Below, in pieces: positions 1-6,739 of a stretch of DNA of 64,000 bases. Location: positions 62,001 through 126,000 of the forward strand of contig NZ_BSTT01000007.1 in the NCBI RefSeq assembly GCF_030269685.1. The letters are read 5' to 3'. This stretch comes from Actinomycetospora sp. NBRC 106378 (GTDB taxonomy: Bacteria; Actinomycetota; Actinomycetes; Mycobacteriales; Pseudonocardiaceae). The notes beneath the pieces are model-generated. The model made no database searches. It was not told the origin of the DNA and worked only from the letters and a program-made list of their open reading frames with translations. The translations under genes and the position numbers were made by a program. Every line of letters begins with the position of its first letter. Position 1 is the stretch's first letter.

Positions 1-139
1 GGACGAGCTCGCGCTGGATCGCGTAGCCGTCCGCCATCCCCAACGACGGGTCGTCGTCGGTGAACGGCGGGATCGGGGTCCGCGTGCGTCGCGCCTCGTA
101 GAGCGCGCGCGCCTTGGCCTGCGGGTCAGACACGGGCAT
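1..139 (-). CDS. 2-keto-4-pentenoate hydratase family protein (5' end only)
   Basis: Only the first 46 codons lie in the window; the gene runs off the left edge. The start is ATG at 139-137. The peptide begins MPVSDPQAKARALYEARRTR and continues with PIPPFTDDDPSLGMADGYAI. The pattern of an R-x-P-I-P-P segment followed by a D-x-Y-x-I-Q helix is typical of the N terminus of MhpD/XylJ-type hydratases of the fumarylacetoacetate hydrolase superfamily. These enzymes hydrate 2-hydroxypenta-2,4-dienoate in the lower meta-cleavage pathway. It overlaps the preceding IclR gene by 14 bp, so it should be co-transcribed with it. The divergent catechol 2,3-dioxygenases support the role. The catalytic region cannot be seen. 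Confidence 0.75.
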   Translation of the reverse strand, partial: MPVSDPQAKARALYEARRTRTPIPPFTDDDPSLGMADGYAIQRELV

Positions 140-923
140 GGAGGTGGTCCGTCCTCTCTGCTGATGCTTCCGGGTTCCACCCGAGTCGCCGCGACACGGC
201 CTCCCCGGCCTCGACCACGCACCGCACCAGGTGATCACGCGGGAGGGTGAGGAACCGCATCACCGGGGCGCCCACGCTGATCGCGGCCACGACGTCGCCG
301 CCGGGGCCGAACACCGGCGCGGCGAGGGACGCGACGCCGATCTCGCGCTCGTCGACCGCGTCGGCCCAGCCCCGGCGGCGGACGGCGGCGAGCTCGGCGC
401 GGACGGCGTCGGGCTCGACGATGGTGTGCGGGGTGAGGGCCGGGAAGCCGCGGGCGATCACGGCCTCCCGGCGCTCGGCGGGCATCGCCGCGAGCAGCAC
501 CTTGCCCGAGCTGGTGCAGTGCAGGGGGACGCGGCGCCCGGTCTCGTGGAAGAGCCGCAGCGAGTGCGTGCTCTCCAGCCGGTCGACGTAGACCACCTCG
601 TCGCCGTCGAGCACGCCCACCTGCGAGGACTCGCCCGTCTGCTCCCGCAGCTCGACGAGGACCGGACCGGCCGCGCCGTGCAGGTCCAGGTGCGCGCGCA
701 CGGCCTCGCCCAGCTCGAACATCACCATCCCCAGCCGGTAGGTGCCGTTGTCGGCCCGGGCGACCAGGCCCTCGGCCGCGAGCGTGGCGAGCAGCCGGTG
801 GACGGCGGACTTGCCCAGGCCCAGGCGTCGGGAGAGCTCCGAGACCCCGAGTGTCTCCTCCCGGGACAGGAACGCCTTGAGCAGGCGCGCCGCGTTGGTG
901 ACCGACTGCAGCGTGGCGTCCAC
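126..923 (-). CDS. IclR-family transcriptional regulator
   Basis: A 265-residue regulator with the usual IclR layout. An N-terminal winged helix-turn-helix spans about residues 5-65 (SVTNAARLLKAFL, then SELSRRLGLGKSAVHRLLAT). The effector-binding domain follows at about 80-245, with the typical LHCTSSGKVLLA segment and a C-terminal AAPVFGPGGDVVAAISVGAP stretch. The GTG start at 923-921 directly follows the TGA of the upstream gene, and its end overlaps the hydratase start. IclR proteins beside catabolic operons usually sense an aromatic compound or ring-cleavage intermediate. It probably binds the palindromic site at 1649-1686 and controls one or both divergent units. A second IclR gene lies at 4639-5445, so which one regulates which promoter is open. 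Confidence 0.9.
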   Translation of the reverse strand: MDATLQSVTNAARLLKAFLSREETLGVSELSRRLGLGKSAVHRLLATLAAEGLVARADNGTYRLGMVMFELGEAVRAHLDLHGAAGPVLVELREQTGESSQVGVLDGDEVVYVDRLESTHSLRLFHETGRRVPLHCTSSGKVLLAAMPAERREAVIARGFPALTPHTIVEPDAVRAELAAVRRRGWADAVDEREIGVASLAAPVFGPGGDVVAAISVGAPVMRFLTLPRDHLVRCVVEAGEAVSRRLGWNPEASAERTDHLHARV

Positions 924-1631
924 TCACACCGCCCCGGCGGTGCCGGCCGGCGTACCCCCGAGCGCGGCGACGAGGACGCGCCGGACGGCGTCGGGATCGG
1001 GCGCCGAGCCGGGCCGCAGAGCGGCGTCGACGGCGTCGGAGACCGGCGCGTTGTGCGGCGCGATCGCCCGGGCGAGCAGGACCTGCGCCCGCGCGAGCCC
1101 CGCCGTCGCCGCACCCTGCATCTCGTCGACGAGGGCCTCGCGGCCGCGCGCGCGGGACCGGAGGGCGTCGAAGTCGCGGGCGGCCGCGGAGTGGCCGGCG
1201 GCGAGCCCCGAGCCGACGTGGCCGGCGTGGTGCGGCGAGAGGCCGGAGCCGGGCTGCGTCACCAGGTGGTAGAGGACGGTGGAGATGCCGAGCGTGCCCC
1301 GGACCTCGTCGGGACGGGGTCCCTGTCCCTCGTCGATCAGCCCGAGCGCGGGCAGCACGACGGGGTCGTAGAACCGGACCCTCCAGTCCAGGCCGTCGAG
1401 CGACCCCGGGAGCTCGACCTCCTCGCCCCGCAGCGGTCCGAGGGGCTCGGTGGTGGCGAGGACGTGGAGGTGGCGGGCCCCGGCGGCGACCACCGTGAAG
1501 CGTCCGGCCGCGAGCAGCGGCATCCGCCCGCGCACCGCCGGCGGGAACGTCGCCGCCTGCTGGGCGTAGGCCGCGTGGATGCCCTCGACGTAGCCCGCGA
1601 CGGCACGACGCATCGCCATCGGGTCGGCCAC
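924..1631 (-). CDS. Uncharacterised protein of the meta-cleavage locus
   Basis: A 235-residue soluble protein I do not recognise. The GTG start at 1631-1629 is chosen because an AGGAGG ribosome-binding sequence lies 4 bases upstream; in-frame ATGs at 1619 and 1613 are alternatives. No signal peptide or membrane segment is visible. The middle has a His-rich stretch (HHAGHVGSGLAAGHSAAAR, about residues 138-156), which could bind metal or be structural. It is the first gene of the minus-strand unit that continues into the IclR regulator and the hydratase, and it is divergent from the catechol dioxygenases. Context suggests an accessory role in aromatic catabolism. No function is assigned. Confidence 0.65.
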   Translation of the reverse strand: MADPMAMRRAVAGYVEGIHAAYAQQAATFPPAVRGRMPLLAAGRFTVVAAGARHLHVLATTEPLGPLRGEEVELPGSLDGLDWRVRFYDPVVLPALGLIDEGQGPRPDEVRGTLGISTVLYHLVTQPGSGLSPHHAGHVGSGLAAGHSAAARDFDALRSRARGREALVDEMQGAATAGLARAQVLLARAIAPHNAPVSDAVDAALRPGSAPDPDAVRRVLVAALGGTPAGTAGAV

Positions 1632-1648
1632 CGCGCCTCCTCGGGGTC

Positions 1649-1686
1649 GTTCCGGCTTCCGGAACGCGGGCTCTTCTCCCCGGAAC
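1649..1686. promoter_or_regulatory. Candidate IclR operator in divergent promoter
   Basis: GTTCCGG (1649-1655), a 3-bp spacer and CCGGAAC (1659-1665) form a perfect inverted repeat. A third half-site CCGGAAC lies at 1680-1686. It sits in the 115-bp gap between the minus-strand unit starting at 1631 and the plus-strand dioxygenases starting at 1747. Three half-sites in a divergent catabolic promoter fit IclR-family binding, as seen with PcaR/PobR-type operators. The assignment is inference. Confidence 0.5.
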
Positions 1687-1746
1687 GCTAGGGCGGTTAG
1701 CGTCGTGACGTCAAGCACACGAGTCCCCGACGGAGAGGACCCCGAC

Positions 1747-2661
1747 GTGGGCATCCTGCGCCTCGCACACATCGACGTGCGGACCCCCGACCTCGACCTC
1801 TCGACGGCCTACTACACCGAGGTCATGGGCCTGCAGCAGGTGCAGCGGACCGACGACACGGTGTACCTGAAGTGCTGGGACGAGGAGGACCACCACTCCC
1901 TGCGGATGCGGTACAACCCGCGCACCGGGATGGACTCCTTCACGTTCCGCGTGGAGGCCGAGGACGACCTCGCCGACTTCGAGAACAAGGTCGAGGCCTA
2001 CGGCTGCCCGACCTCGCGGGTGAGCCGCGGCGAGGCGGTCGGCCAGGGCGAGTCGTTGCGCTTCGAGGTCCCGTCCGGCCAGATCATGGAGCTGGTCTGG
2101 GACATCGAGAAGACCGGCAACCTGCTCGGCAAGCACAACCCGTCGCCGACCCCGCCGCCCGACCTCCCGGGCATCGCGCCCCCGCGCATGGACCACATGC
2201 TGGTCAACGCCGAGGAGGTCGCCGAGTCGGCGCGGTTCTTCATCGACGTGCTCGGGCTGCGGATGACCGAGCAGGTCCTCGACGGCAACGGCCACCAGCT
2301 CGGCGTCTGGCTCGCCGGCCGCACGAACTCGCCGCACGACATCGCGATCGTCAACGGCCCGAACGGCGCACTGCACCACTGGGCCTACTGGCTCGACGAC
2401 TGGGACCACATCCGCAAGGCCGCCGACACGCTCGCCTTCAACGGCGTGCAGATCGACCAGGGCCCGACCCGCCACGGCGTGACCCGGGGCAACACCATCT
2501 ACTTCTTCGACCCGCTCGGCATCCGCAACGAGGTCTTCACCGGCGGCTACTGGGTCGACCCCGACACCGAGATCCTCACGTGGACCGAGGACAACTTCGG
2601 CAAGGGCCTCTTCTACTACGAGAACGTCGTCAGCCAGCGCTTCCTGCGCATGCACACCTAG
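1747..2661 (+). CDS. Catechol 2,3-dioxygenase (extradiol), copy 1
   Basis: A 304-residue two-domain VOC-superfamily enzyme that cleaves catechols next to the diol (meta cleavage) using Fe(II) and O2. The GTG start at 1747 is preceded by GAGAGGA and gives an N terminus (MGILRLAHIDVRTPDL) that matches the family. The expected metal ligands are present: H150 (RMDHMLV), one of H210/H211 (LHHWAYW) and E262 (RNEVFTGGY), close to 153/214/265 of XylE. The family signature YFFDPLGIRNE is intact. It is the first gene of a plus-strand operon. A paralogue starts 12 bp downstream, which suggests an old tandem duplication with different substrate ranges. Expression is probably controlled by an IclR protein. 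Confidence 0.93.
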   Translation: MGILRLAHIDVRTPDLDLSTAYYTEVMGLQQVQRTDDTVYLKCWDEEDHHSLRMRYNPRTGMDSFTFRVEAEDDLADFENKVEAYGCPTSRVSRGEAVGQGESLRFEVPSGQIMELVWDIEKTGNLLGKHNPSPTPPPDLPGIAPPRMDHMLVNAEEVAESARFFIDVLGLRMTEQVLDGNGHQLGVWLAGRTNSPHDIAIVNGPNGALHHWAYWLDDWDHIRKAADTLAFNGVQIDQGPTRHGVTRGNTIYFFDPLGIRNEVFTGGYWVDPDTEILTWTEDNFGKGLFYYENVVSQRFLRMHT

Positions 2662-2672
2662 GCGGCCGAACC

Positions 2673-3617
2673 ATGCCCACCAATTCCTCGTCCGACCGCA
2701 TCCTCCGGCTGCAGCACGTCGAGATCCGGGTCCCCGACCTCGAGCTCGCCGCCGCCTACTACACGGAGGTGCTCGGCCTCGTCGAGACCGCCCGCGACGA
2801 GCGCGACGGCGCCGAGCGCGTGTTCCTCAAGTGCTGGGACGAGCGCGAGCACCACTCGGTCATCCTGCGCGCCGCGCCCACCCACGGCCTCGACCACATG
2901 TCGTTCAAGCTGCACGCCCCCGAGGACCTCGACCACTTCACGACGAAGCTCGAGGCGGCCGGGGTGGGAGTCAAGCGCTTCGCCGCCCGCGAGCTCGGCC
3001 CGGGCTGGGGCGAGGCCATCCGGTTCGAGGCCCCGTCGGGCCACCTCGTCGAGCTGACCCACGGCACCGAGCGCATCGGGAACATGCTGCCGATGCAGAA
3101 CCCGCCGCCCCGGCCGCAGGACCTGGTGGGGATCGCGCCGCCCCGGCTCGACCACATCTTCGTCATGGCCGAGGACGTCGAGACGTTCACCGCGTTCTTC
3201 ACCGAGCTGCTCGAGTTCCGGCTCACCGAGCAGATCCTCGCGAACGACGGCCACCAGCTCGCCACGTTCCTCGAGCACTCCCACACCCCGCACGACATCG
3301 CCGTCATCACGGGCCCGAACGGCGCGTTGCACCACTTCGCGTTCTGGATGGACGACTGGAACGGCATCCGCGACGCCGCCGACACCCTCGCCTACCACGG
3401 TGTGCCGATCGACGTGGCCCCCACGCGCCACGGTGTCACCCGCGGCTACACCACGTACTTCTTCGACCCGGCCGGCAACCGGAACGAGCTGTTCACCGGC
3501 GGCTACTGGGTCGACCCCGACTTCGAGCCGATCACGTGGACCGAGGAGGAGATGGGCCGGGCGATCTTCTACTACCACCGCCAGGTCAACGAGCGCTTCT
3601 TCACGGTGCACTCCTGA
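2673..3617 (+). CDS. Catechol 2,3-dioxygenase (extradiol), copy 2
   Basis: A 314-residue paralogue of the preceding gene with the same two-domain VOC fold. The N terminus (MPTNSSSDRILRLQHVEIRV) carries about eight extra residues. All metal ligands are kept: H161 (RLDHIFV), one of H220/H221 (LHHFAFW) and E272 (RNELFTGGY). The two copies share many blocks (AAYYTEV, FLKCWDE versus YLKCWDE, GGYWVDPD) but differ throughout, so the duplication is not recent. The stop codon overlaps the next start as TGATG, implying translational coupling. Retaining two complete enzymes suggests complementary substrates, for example catechol versus alkylated catechols; that is inference. Confidence 0.92.
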   Translation: MPTNSSSDRILRLQHVEIRVPDLELAAAYYTEVLGLVETARDERDGAERVFLKCWDEREHHSVILRAAPTHGLDHMSFKLHAPEDLDHFTTKLEAAGVGVKRFAARELGPGWGEAIRFEAPSGHLVELTHGTERIGNMLPMQNPPPRPQDLVGIAPPRLDHIFVMAEDVETFTAFFTELLEFRLTEQILANDGHQLATFLEHSHTPHDIAVITGPNGALHHFAFWMDDWNGIRDAADTLAYHGVPIDVAPTRHGVTRGYTTYFFDPAGNRNELFTGGYWVDPDFEPITWTEEEMGRAIFYYHRQVNERFFTVHS

Positions 3618-4636
3618 TGGCGCGCGACCCGCGGTCCGTCGACCGTTACGAGACGCCGGACTACCTCTCGAAGTACCGGTCCCGCCGGCAGGTGGCGACC
3701 TCGGAGGCGCCGACCGAGGACGGCACGCCGCTCTACCTGCGCCGCTTCCGCGAACGGACCACGGCCTCGTCGGGCACCGAGACCAGCGTCTCCTACGACG
3801 GCGAGCGCTTCACGCCGGCCCTCGCCGAGGCCAGCCGCGGCAAGGAGATCGCCGCGCCGGTGGAGCGGAAGGCCACCGAGAAGATCACCTGCGAGATCTC
3901 GATCATCCGCCACGGGATCACGCAGGGGTACTCGACCGACGCCGGACTGACCCCGATGGGCGCCTGGCAGGCGCATCGGCGCGGTCACGAGCTCGCGCGA
4001 CGCTTCTCCGACGGCGACCGCGTGCTCCTGGTCTGCGCCGACACCAACCGGGCCCGCCAGACCGCCGACCAGCTCTTCCGCGGCGCGAAGGACGGCCTGT
4101 CGATGTGGGGCATCGACGCCGAGATCACCGACAAGGAGCCGATCCCGGAGCTGCGCAACTTCGGGGTGTGGACCCCCGACGGGCTGCGCGACGTGACCTC
4201 GGCGTTCCGGCAGTACCAGGCGACGAACGAGACGCTCGAGCGGCTCGCCGTCGGGGACCGGCCGCGGTGGCTCGTCGAGATCGACCGGTTCTACCGGACC
4301 CAGCTGGGCGGGGCGGACCCGATCCAGGAGTGGCTGACGATCCCGATGATGTACTTCGAGCCGCCCGCGATGTGCGTGCGGCGGTTCTGGCGGGGCTTCC
4401 ACCGGCTGATGACGGAGCAGCCCGGCCACCAGCGGATCCTGGCGGCGACGCACTCCGGCCCGATGCGTGCCTTCGCCACGTGGGCGCACGGCTACGACCC
4501 CGGCGAGCCCCTCAACACCGAGGAGATCCGGGTCAAGATGCGCGAGGGCGGACGCACCGCGTTCGTCTCCTACCGGAATCGGGTGACCGAGGTGAACGTG
4601 CCACCGCCCGACGAGTTCCCGAACTGGGAGGCGTGA
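3617..4636 (+). CDS. Histidine phosphatase superfamily protein with long N-terminal extension
   Basis: A 339-residue protein coupled to the upstream dioxygenase by a TGATG overlap. Residues from about 95 onward resemble the histidine phosphatase (phosphoglycerate-mutase-like) fold. The phosphohistidine motif reads SIIRHGITQGYSTDAGLT, and a late ATHSGPMRAF segment supplies the second catalytic His. The first roughly 90 residues (MARDPRSVDRYETPDYLSKY onward) are polar, rich in Arg and Tyr, and match nothing I know. A phosphatase is unexpected in a meta-cleavage operon. It may remove phosphate from an intermediate or regulate something; the sequence does not say. The downstream IclR gene begins only 2 bp after the stop, so it lies inside the operon. 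Confidence 0.8.
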   Translation: MARDPRSVDRYETPDYLSKYRSRRQVATSEAPTEDGTPLYLRRFRERTTASSGTETSVSYDGERFTPALAEASRGKEIAAPVERKATEKITCEISIIRHGITQGYSTDAGLTPMGAWQAHRRGHELARRFSDGDRVLLVCADTNRARQTADQLFRGAKDGLSMWGIDAEITDKEPIPELRNFGVWTPDGLRDVTSAFRQYQATNETLERLAVGDRPRWLVEIDRFYRTQLGGADPIQEWLTIPMMYFEPPAMCVRRFWRGFHRLMTEQPGHQRILAATHSGPMRAFATWAHGYDPGEPLNTEEIRVKMREGGRTAFVSYRNRVTEVNVPPPDEFPNWEA

Positions 4637-4638
4637 CC

Positions 4639-5445
4639 ATGACGGTGCTGCCCTTCTCGCCGCCGGTGTCCGACGACGCGCTCGAGGACGCGCCGCTGCG
4701 GTCGGTCTCCACCGCGGTCGCCGTCCTCGACTGCTTCGCCTCCGAGGCCGAGCTCGGTGCGACGAAGGTCGCGGCGCGCCTCGGGATCGCGAAGTCCACG
4801 GCCTGCCGGATGCTCGCCGCCCTCGCCGCGGGTGGACTGCTGGAGAAGGCGGGGTCGGGGCGCTACCGGCTCGGGCTGCGGCTCTTCGAGTACGGCCAGC
4901 TCGCGGTGGACCGGCTGCTGCTGCGCGAGGTCGCGATGCCGATCCTCGGCGAGCTGCGGGAGACGGTCCGCGAGACCGTGCAGCTCGGCGTCGCGGTGGG
5001 CACCGACGTGCTCTACCTGGAGCGGTTGGAGACGGCGGGTGCGGGGCTGCGGTTCCGCACCGACTACCACCGCAACCCGGCGCACTCCTCGTCGATCGGG
5101 CGGGTGCTCGCGGCGTCCGACCCCTCGCTGACGATGGCGATCCTGGAGCGCGGCCTGGAGCGCCGGACCCCGTTCACGGTCGTCGACCCGCGCCGCTGGC
5201 GGCAGACGCTCGTGCAGACCCGCGAGCAGGGCTACGCCACGTGCCGCGACGAGTACGACCAGGGCTGGTCGTCCATCGCGGCGCCCATCCTCACCGGGGC
5301 CTCCGGTCGGCGCCGGGCCGTCGCCGCCGTGTCGGTGGTCGGCTCGACCTCCCGCGTGCTCGGGCCGCGCAAGCCCGCGCTCGTGCAGGGGGTCCGCCGC
5401 GCCGCCGAGCGGATCACGGTGGCGTTGGAGCGGGCCGGGTCCTGA
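4639..5445 (+). CDS. IclR-family transcriptional regulator
   Basis: A 268-residue IclR protein starting at ATG 4639, two bases after the phosphatase stop. The HTH domain lies at about residues 20-80 (STAVAVLDCFASEAELGATK, then ARLGIAKSTACRMLAALA). The effector domain follows at about 95-262, with NPAHSSSIGRVLAAS and SSIAAPILTGASGRRRAVAA. As the last gene of the dioxygenase operon it may autoregulate that operon. It is clearly distinct from the IclR at 126-923. A strong palindrome follows immediately and probably terminates transcription. Confidence 0.9.
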   Translation: MTVLPFSPPVSDDALEDAPLRSVSTAVAVLDCFASEAELGATKVAARLGIAKSTACRMLAALAAGGLLEKAGSGRYRLGLRLFEYGQLAVDRLLLREVAMPILGELRETVRETVQLGVAVGTDVLYLERLETAGAGLRFRTDYHRNPAHSSSIGRVLAASDPSLTMAILERGLERRTPFTVVDPRRWRQTLVQTREQGYATCRDEYDQGWSSIAAPILTGASGRRRAVAAVSVVGSTSRVLGPRKPALVQGVRRAAERITVALERAGS

Positions 5446-5454
5446 GCCCCTTCG

Positions 5455-5509
5455 TGGCAGGAAAGCGTCGTTGCCGGCGTCCAGTGGCAGCAACGACGCT
5501 TTCCTGCCA
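5455..5509. terminator. Perfect 20-bp inverted repeat, likely shared bidirectional terminator
   Basis: The left arm TGGCAGGAAAGCGTCGTTGC (5455-5474) and its exact complement (5490-5509) flank a 15-base loop. It fills the gap between the IclR stop (5445) and the nitrile hydratase alpha stop (5510, opposite strand), so it can serve both convergent transcripts. No T-tract follows. A copy of the left arm recurs at 42154-42173, so this is also a dispersed element. Confidence 0.75.
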
Positions 5510-6106
5510 TCACACCTGAGGGACGGCCACGCCGATCAGACAGTCCCGGGTGACGACGGCGAGCTGCTCATCGTCCGGGAGCGCGTCCACCCCGTCCGGC
5601 GCCATCGGCACGACGAGGTACCGCGCCTCGGCGCTCGCGTCCCACACCCGGACCTCGACGTCGTCCGGCAGCGTCGTCCCGAACTCCGCCAGCACGCCAC
5701 GCGGGTCGCGCACCACCCGCGACCGGTAGGCCTCGCTCTTGTACCAGGCCGGGGGCGGGCCGAGCCAGGCCAGCGGGTAGCAGGAGCACAGGGTGCAGAC
5801 GACGACGTTGTGCAGCTCGGGCGTGTTCGCCACCGCGTGCAGCCGGATCTCCGACGAGTAGCCCCCGCCCGCGACGCCGAGCTCGGCCGCGGCCGCCCCG
5901 GCGTCGCCGAGCAGACGCTCCCGGTACCCGTCGTCGTTCCAGGCCCGGACCACCATCCGCGCCCCGTTGACCGGCGACACCGACCGGTCCAGCGTCTCGA
6001 TCCGCCGGTCGATCTCCTCGCGGTCGACGATCCCGCGCTCCTCGGCGAGGGCCAGCAGCGCGTTCACCCGCGCCTGCAGCTCGCCGTTGCGGTGGTGGCC
6101 GGTCAT
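5510..6106 (-). CDS. Nitrile hydratase alpha subunit, cobalt type
   Basis: A 198-residue protein with the metal-binding claw C104-T-L-C107-S-C109 (VVVCTLCSCYPLAWLGPPPA). Thr in the CTLC position is characteristic of Co(III) enzymes, and two of the cysteines are normally oxidised to sulfinic and sulfenic forms. The flanking P-x-W-Y-K-S and DPRGVLAEFG segments are also family hallmarks. The enzyme hydrates nitriles to amides. The ATG at 6106 overlaps the stop of the upstream beta C-domain gene (ATGA), giving a three-gene operon. No activator (P14K-like) gene or amidase is next to it in the window. The paralogous gamma subunit of thiocyanate hydrolase is an alternative identity, but the operon layout here is closer to three-subunit nitrile hydratases. 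Confidence 0.92.
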   Translation of the reverse strand: MTGHHRNGELQARVNALLALAEERGIVDREEIDRRIETLDRSVSPVNGARMVVRAWNDDGYRERLLGDAGAAAAELGVAGGGYSSEIRLHAVANTPELHNVVVCTLCSCYPLAWLGPPPAWYKSEAYRSRVVRDPRGVLAEFGTTLPDDVEVRVWDASAEARYLVVPMAPDGVDALPDDEQLAVVTRDCLIGVAVPQV

Positions 6107-6372
6107 GGGTGCTCCAGGTACGACTCGAAGAGGTCCACGTGCACGAGGTCCCGCGCGCCGCCGTCGGGACCCCACAGCTCTCTCCCGGTGAAGGCCACCG
6201 TCCAGATCGCCTCCCGCCGGGCGTCCGCCCCGACCGCCGCCGCCTCGTCGGGGAAGCGCCCGTCGCCCACCGGGCGCACGACGACACCGGTCCGCCCCCG
6301 CACGTACGACGGCGCCCGGTTGTGCCCCGGCGGGTTCAGCGCGCGGACCCGCACGCGGTCGCCCGCCTTCAC
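6103..6372 (-). CDS. Nitrile hydratase beta subunit, C-terminal domain as a separate gene
   Basis: An 89-residue protein corresponding only to the SH3-like C-terminal domain of nitrile hydratase beta. It begins MKAGDRVRVRALNPPGHNRA and includes PSYVRGRTGVVVR, then IWTVAF, GRELWGP and VHVDLFESYLEHP. The Arg within GHNRAPSYVRG matches the conserved beta Arg that contacts the alpha-subunit claw. Its GTG start at 6372 overlaps the TGA of the upstream N-domain gene (GTGA), and its own stop overlaps the alpha start (ATGA). Separation of the two beta domains is known in toyocamycin nitrile hydratase (ToyK/ToyL) and in thiocyanate hydrolase. It therefore looks like a genuine small subunit, not a broken gene. 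Confidence 0.88.
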   Translation of the reverse strand: MKAGDRVRVRALNPPGHNRAPSYVRGRTGVVVRPVGDGRFPDEAAAVGADARREAIWTVAFTGRELWGPDGGARDLVHVDLFESYLEHP

Positions 6373-6623
6373 GCCGCCAGCAACCGTTCGACCGCGTACA
6401 GCCAGCGCTCGTAGTACGGCATCGCGTAGTACTGCGCCGGCGGGATCCGCTCCATCGTGTGCCGGAACTCGTCGAGTGTATAGACGCCCGCGGCCACGCA
6501 CGCCTGGTTCAGCGCGAAGACCTGGGCCTCCCACACCGACTCGAAGCCGTGGTCCTCCGGCAGGTCCCCGAACCCGTGCATGCCACCGACGTCGTTCGCA
6601 TACGCCACGGCCCCGAGTCTCAC
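6369..6623 (-). CDS. Nitrile hydratase beta subunit, N-terminal domain as a separate gene
   Basis: An 84-residue protein matching the helical N-terminal domain of nitrile hydratase beta. It contains NDVGGMHGFGDLPED, then WEAQVFALNQACVAAGVYTL and DEFRHTMERIPPAQYYAM, ending PYYERWLYAVERLLAA. The Arg in EFRHTMERI is the other conserved beta Arg of the family. GTG 6623 is the preferred start because a GAGGG lies about 8 bases upstream; GTG 6608 is possible. The start codon lies inside a dispersed palindromic element (6622-6668). As first gene of the operon it would be transcribed from the 116-bp gap shared with the divergent TetR gene. Confidence 0.87.
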   Translation of the reverse strand: MRLGAVAYANDVGGMHGFGDLPEDHGFESVWEAQVFALNQACVAAGVYTLDEFRHTMERIPPAQYYAMPYYERWLYAVERLLAA

Positions 6624-6668
6624 GAGGGGAACCCTCGCACCACAAGAGCGCTCACATCCTCCCCTCAC
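6622..6668. repeat. Dispersed 47-bp palindromic element, copy 1
   Basis: This stretch begins ACGAGGGGAACCCTCGCACC and ends ATCCTCCCCTCAC. It is about 80 percent identical over 47 positions to 48941-48987. It contains internal complementarity (GAGGGGA with TCCCCTC). Here it supplies the ribosome-binding region and part of the start codon of the nitrile hydratase beta N-domain gene. Confidence 0.65.
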
Positions 6669-6711
6669 GATCGCAAGCCACCGTCTGATCCGCCAGTCAG
6701 TCCTTGCGATC
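6669..6711. promoter_or_regulatory. Candidate operator, 9-bp inverted repeat
   Basis: GATCGCAAG (6669-6677) and CTTGCGATC (6703-6711) are perfect complements separated by 25 bp. They lie just upstream of the TetR-type regulator at 6740 and between it and the divergent nitrile hydratase operon. Autoregulatory binding by the HTH-TetR fusion is plausible. No experimental evidence is available. Confidence 0.45.
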
Positions 6712-6739
6712 CGAGCAAGGGAGCCGTAGCGTTCCAGCT

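Noticed and set aside
231-1691. Long plus-strand frame opposite the IclR and unknown protein genes.
   Set aside because: Arg/Gly/Asp/Val-rich shadow; the minus-strand frames carry a recognised IclR domain and a good RBS.
6103-6623. Nitrile hydratase beta as a frameshifted pseudogene.
   Set aside because: Each half is a complete domain with its own start, coupled by a GTGA overlap, and the linker is missing, as in known three-subunit enzymes.
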